A stretch of 22,695 nucleotides of DNA from positions 31,082 through 53,776 of the forward strand of contig DHJC01000057.1 of NCBI GenBank assembly GCA_002404155.1, read 5' to 3'. The DNA comes from Chloroflexi bacterium UBA4730 (GTDB taxonomy: Bacteria; Chloroflexota; Limnocylindria; P2-11E). Below the pieces are notes generated by a model, which worked only from the letters and a program-made list of their open reading frames with translations, ran no database searches and was not told the origin of the DNA. Positions 21,541 through 22,695 of this stretch are shown in pieces (positions within the stretch are counted from its first letter, which is position 1; each line of letters starts with the position of its first letter). A program made the position numbers and the translations under genes.

Positions 21541-22392
21541 ATGGATCTTTTCGAGAAGCAGGCCCAGCTCACGCAACTTTTCCAGACGTCGCCGGTCGAC
21601 GTCGCCTACGCGAGCGGCAGCGCGTCCGGGCGGAAGCTCGCGGGCAGCTTCAGCGATCTCGACGTCGGACTCCTCCTGCTCGACAAGATCAAGACCGCCG
21701 AATACTTCGATTACCAGGTGTACTTCGTGAGCGAGCTCTCGAAGGCCCTCGAAACGGCCGATCTCGACGTCGTCATCCTGAACAACGCGTCGCTCCTCCA
21801 GCGGGCGCAGGTCATCAACACCTGGTCGCTCCTCTTCCAGCGCGATCAACGGCGGCGCGTGCAGTTCGCCGCCCGCACGACCATGGAGTACCTCGAGTTC
21901 AAGAAGTACGACGAGCTCCAGTCCAGAGCGCTCGCCGAGCGCGTCCGTGGCGAGCGATTCGCCGTGGACGAGGAGTACGTGCGCACGCGCCTGCTGCGGC
22001 TGCGCGAGTACGTCGGCCTGCTGCAGGACCTTCGCGGCGTCGATCGGCAGAAGTTCAAGGGCGATCCGAAGCTCTACGGCCTCGCCCAGTGGTATCTCCA
22101 GCAGGCCGTCGAGCTCACCTTCGGCACCGGCGCGTACCTCATCGCGGCGCTCGCGCTCCCGCAGCCCGAGGCCTACCACGACATCCTCGATTCGATCGCC
22201 GCGCACGGCATCATCGACCGGCAGCTGGCGTATCGTTTGGAGCACCTCGCGAACCTGCGCAACCTGCTCGCGTACGACCGCGAGCAGACGGACATCGATG
22301 AGGTGTACGGCCACATGCAGACACGGCTCACCGATCTCGCGGCATTCGCGGATCAGATCGACGTCTTCCTCGGAGACGGCACGGTCTCATGA
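21541..22392 (+). CDS. MNT-HEPN fusion protein (MntA-like nucleotidyltransferase plus HepT-like domain)
   Basis: This single 283-residue protein joins two domains normally found as the separate partners of the HepT/MntA toxin-antitoxin system. The N-terminal nucleotidyltransferase domain (about 1-110) has the GS-x11-DxD motif (Gly26-Ser27, Asp39, Asp41) and a third acidic residue at Asp76 in DLDVVILNNAS, so its active site looks intact. The C-terminal all-helical domain (about 140-275) is HepT-like (DUF86). The HEPN RNase motif R-x4-6-H-x-Y is broken, reading RNLLAYDR (240-247) with no His and no following Tyr. It lies between purQ and purL with a 4-base gap and an ATGA overlap, so it is expressed with the purine genes. 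It is probably not a free RNase toxin; a role in nucleotidylating a partner is possible. Confidence 0.7.
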   Translation: MDLFEKQAQLTQLFQTSPVDVAYASGSASGRKLAGSFSDLDVGLLLLDKIKTAEYFDYQVYFVSELSKALETADLDVVILNNASLLQRAQVINTWSLLFQRDQRRRVQFAARTTMEYLEFKKYDELQSRALAERVRGERFAVDEEYVRTRLLRLREYVGLLQDLRGVDRQKFKGDPKLYGLAQWYLQQAVELTFGTGAYLIAALALPQPEAYHDILDSIAAHGIIDRQLAYRLEHLANLRNLLAYDREQTDIDEVYGHMQTRLTDLAAFADQIDVFLGDGTVS

Positions 22393-22695
22393 GCGTCACC
22401 CCGATGACCTCGGGGACGACGACGGCGCAGCCTACGTTCCAGCTCCCACGCGACGCCGGTCTCACCGACAGCGAAGCCGAACGGGTCCGCGCGCTCCTGG
22501 CCCGCGAGCCGAACGCCCTGGAGTGGGGCATGTTCGGCGCGATGTGGAGCGAGCACTGCGCCTACAAGCACAGCAAGACGCTGCTCCGCACGTTGCCCAC
22601 GACGGGCGCGCGCGTCGCGCTCGGGCCCGGCGAGAACGCCGGTGCGGTCGACATCGGCGACGGCCTGCTCTGCGTGTTCAAGGTCGAGAGCCACA
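22389..22695 (+). CDS. purL: PurL, synthetase subunit of FGAM synthase (cut by window end)
   Basis: PurL uses ATP and ammonia from PurQ to convert FGAR to FGAM. About 102 residues are visible. They include GLTDSEAERVRALLAREPNA, the WSEHCAYKHSK motif, GPGENAGAVDIGDG and VFKVESH at the cut, all diagnostic of the small PurL type that works with PurS and PurQ. The ATG at 22389 overlaps the stop of the MNT-HEPN gene (ATGA). The rest of the gene, and possibly purF, lie beyond the window. Confidence 0.94.
   Translation, partial: MSVTPMTSGTTTAQPTFQLPRDAGLTDSEAERVRALLAREPNALEWGMFGAMWSEHCAYKHSKTLLRTLPTTGARVALGPGENAGAVDIGDGLLCVFKVESH

Overview
This is a GC-rich bacterial chromosome segment with very high GC in third codon positions. 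It looks like a Gram-positive-affinity or Chloroflexota/Dormibacterota-type lineage. The evidence is LexA boxes of the CGAAC-N4-GTTCG type, a separate PurS/PurQ/PurL system, an ER-type (SipW-like) signal peptidase with TasA-like cargo, and a rplI-dnaB-purA neighbourhood like the one near the Bacillus subtilis origin. The phylum is an inference from gene content. No rRNA, tRNA, CRISPR array, IS element or phage gene was recognised, and no stretch over 300 bases lacks a gene.

Region 1 (1-4570) is SOS and replication. The N-terminus of lexA (minus) is at the left edge and has a perfect LexA box in its promoter. It is followed by a MscS-type channel, a 61-residue membrane protein and rplI (all plus). 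Two tandem DnaB-family helicase genes (minus) converge on rplI. Their promoter has the same layout as that of lexA: a perfect TTGACA -35 followed by a near-perfect LexA box before the -10. The 195-base gap upstream also holds one DnaA-box match.

Region 2 (4571-7384) holds a sugar-nucleotide epimerase, a zinc-ribbon protein, a short possibly decayed coding stretch, and purA with a terminator-like hairpin.

Region 3 (7437-10786) is a compact surface-fibre locus. It contains a membrane-anchored TasA-like protein with a Pro/Ser/Ala-rich stalk, a second TasA-like secreted protein, a SipW-like peptidase and a multidomain FN3/Ig-like secreted protein. The second TasA-like gene has a long leader hairpin that covers its ribosome binding site. 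A perfect 11-bp GNRA hairpin separates it from sipW.

Region 4 (10800-22695) is one long purine operon: guaB (without CBS domains), tldD, tldE, guaA, purD, purE, purB, purC, purS, a 31-codon micro-ORF, purQ, an MNT-HEPN fusion protein and purL (cut by the window end). Most junctions are ATGA/GTGA/TGATG overlaps, so translation is probably coupled from end to end. Unusual points are the tldDE pair and the MNT-HEPN gene inside a purine operon, the micro-ORF whose start and stop overlap both neighbours, and a 9-bp tandem repeat at the 3' end of purS.
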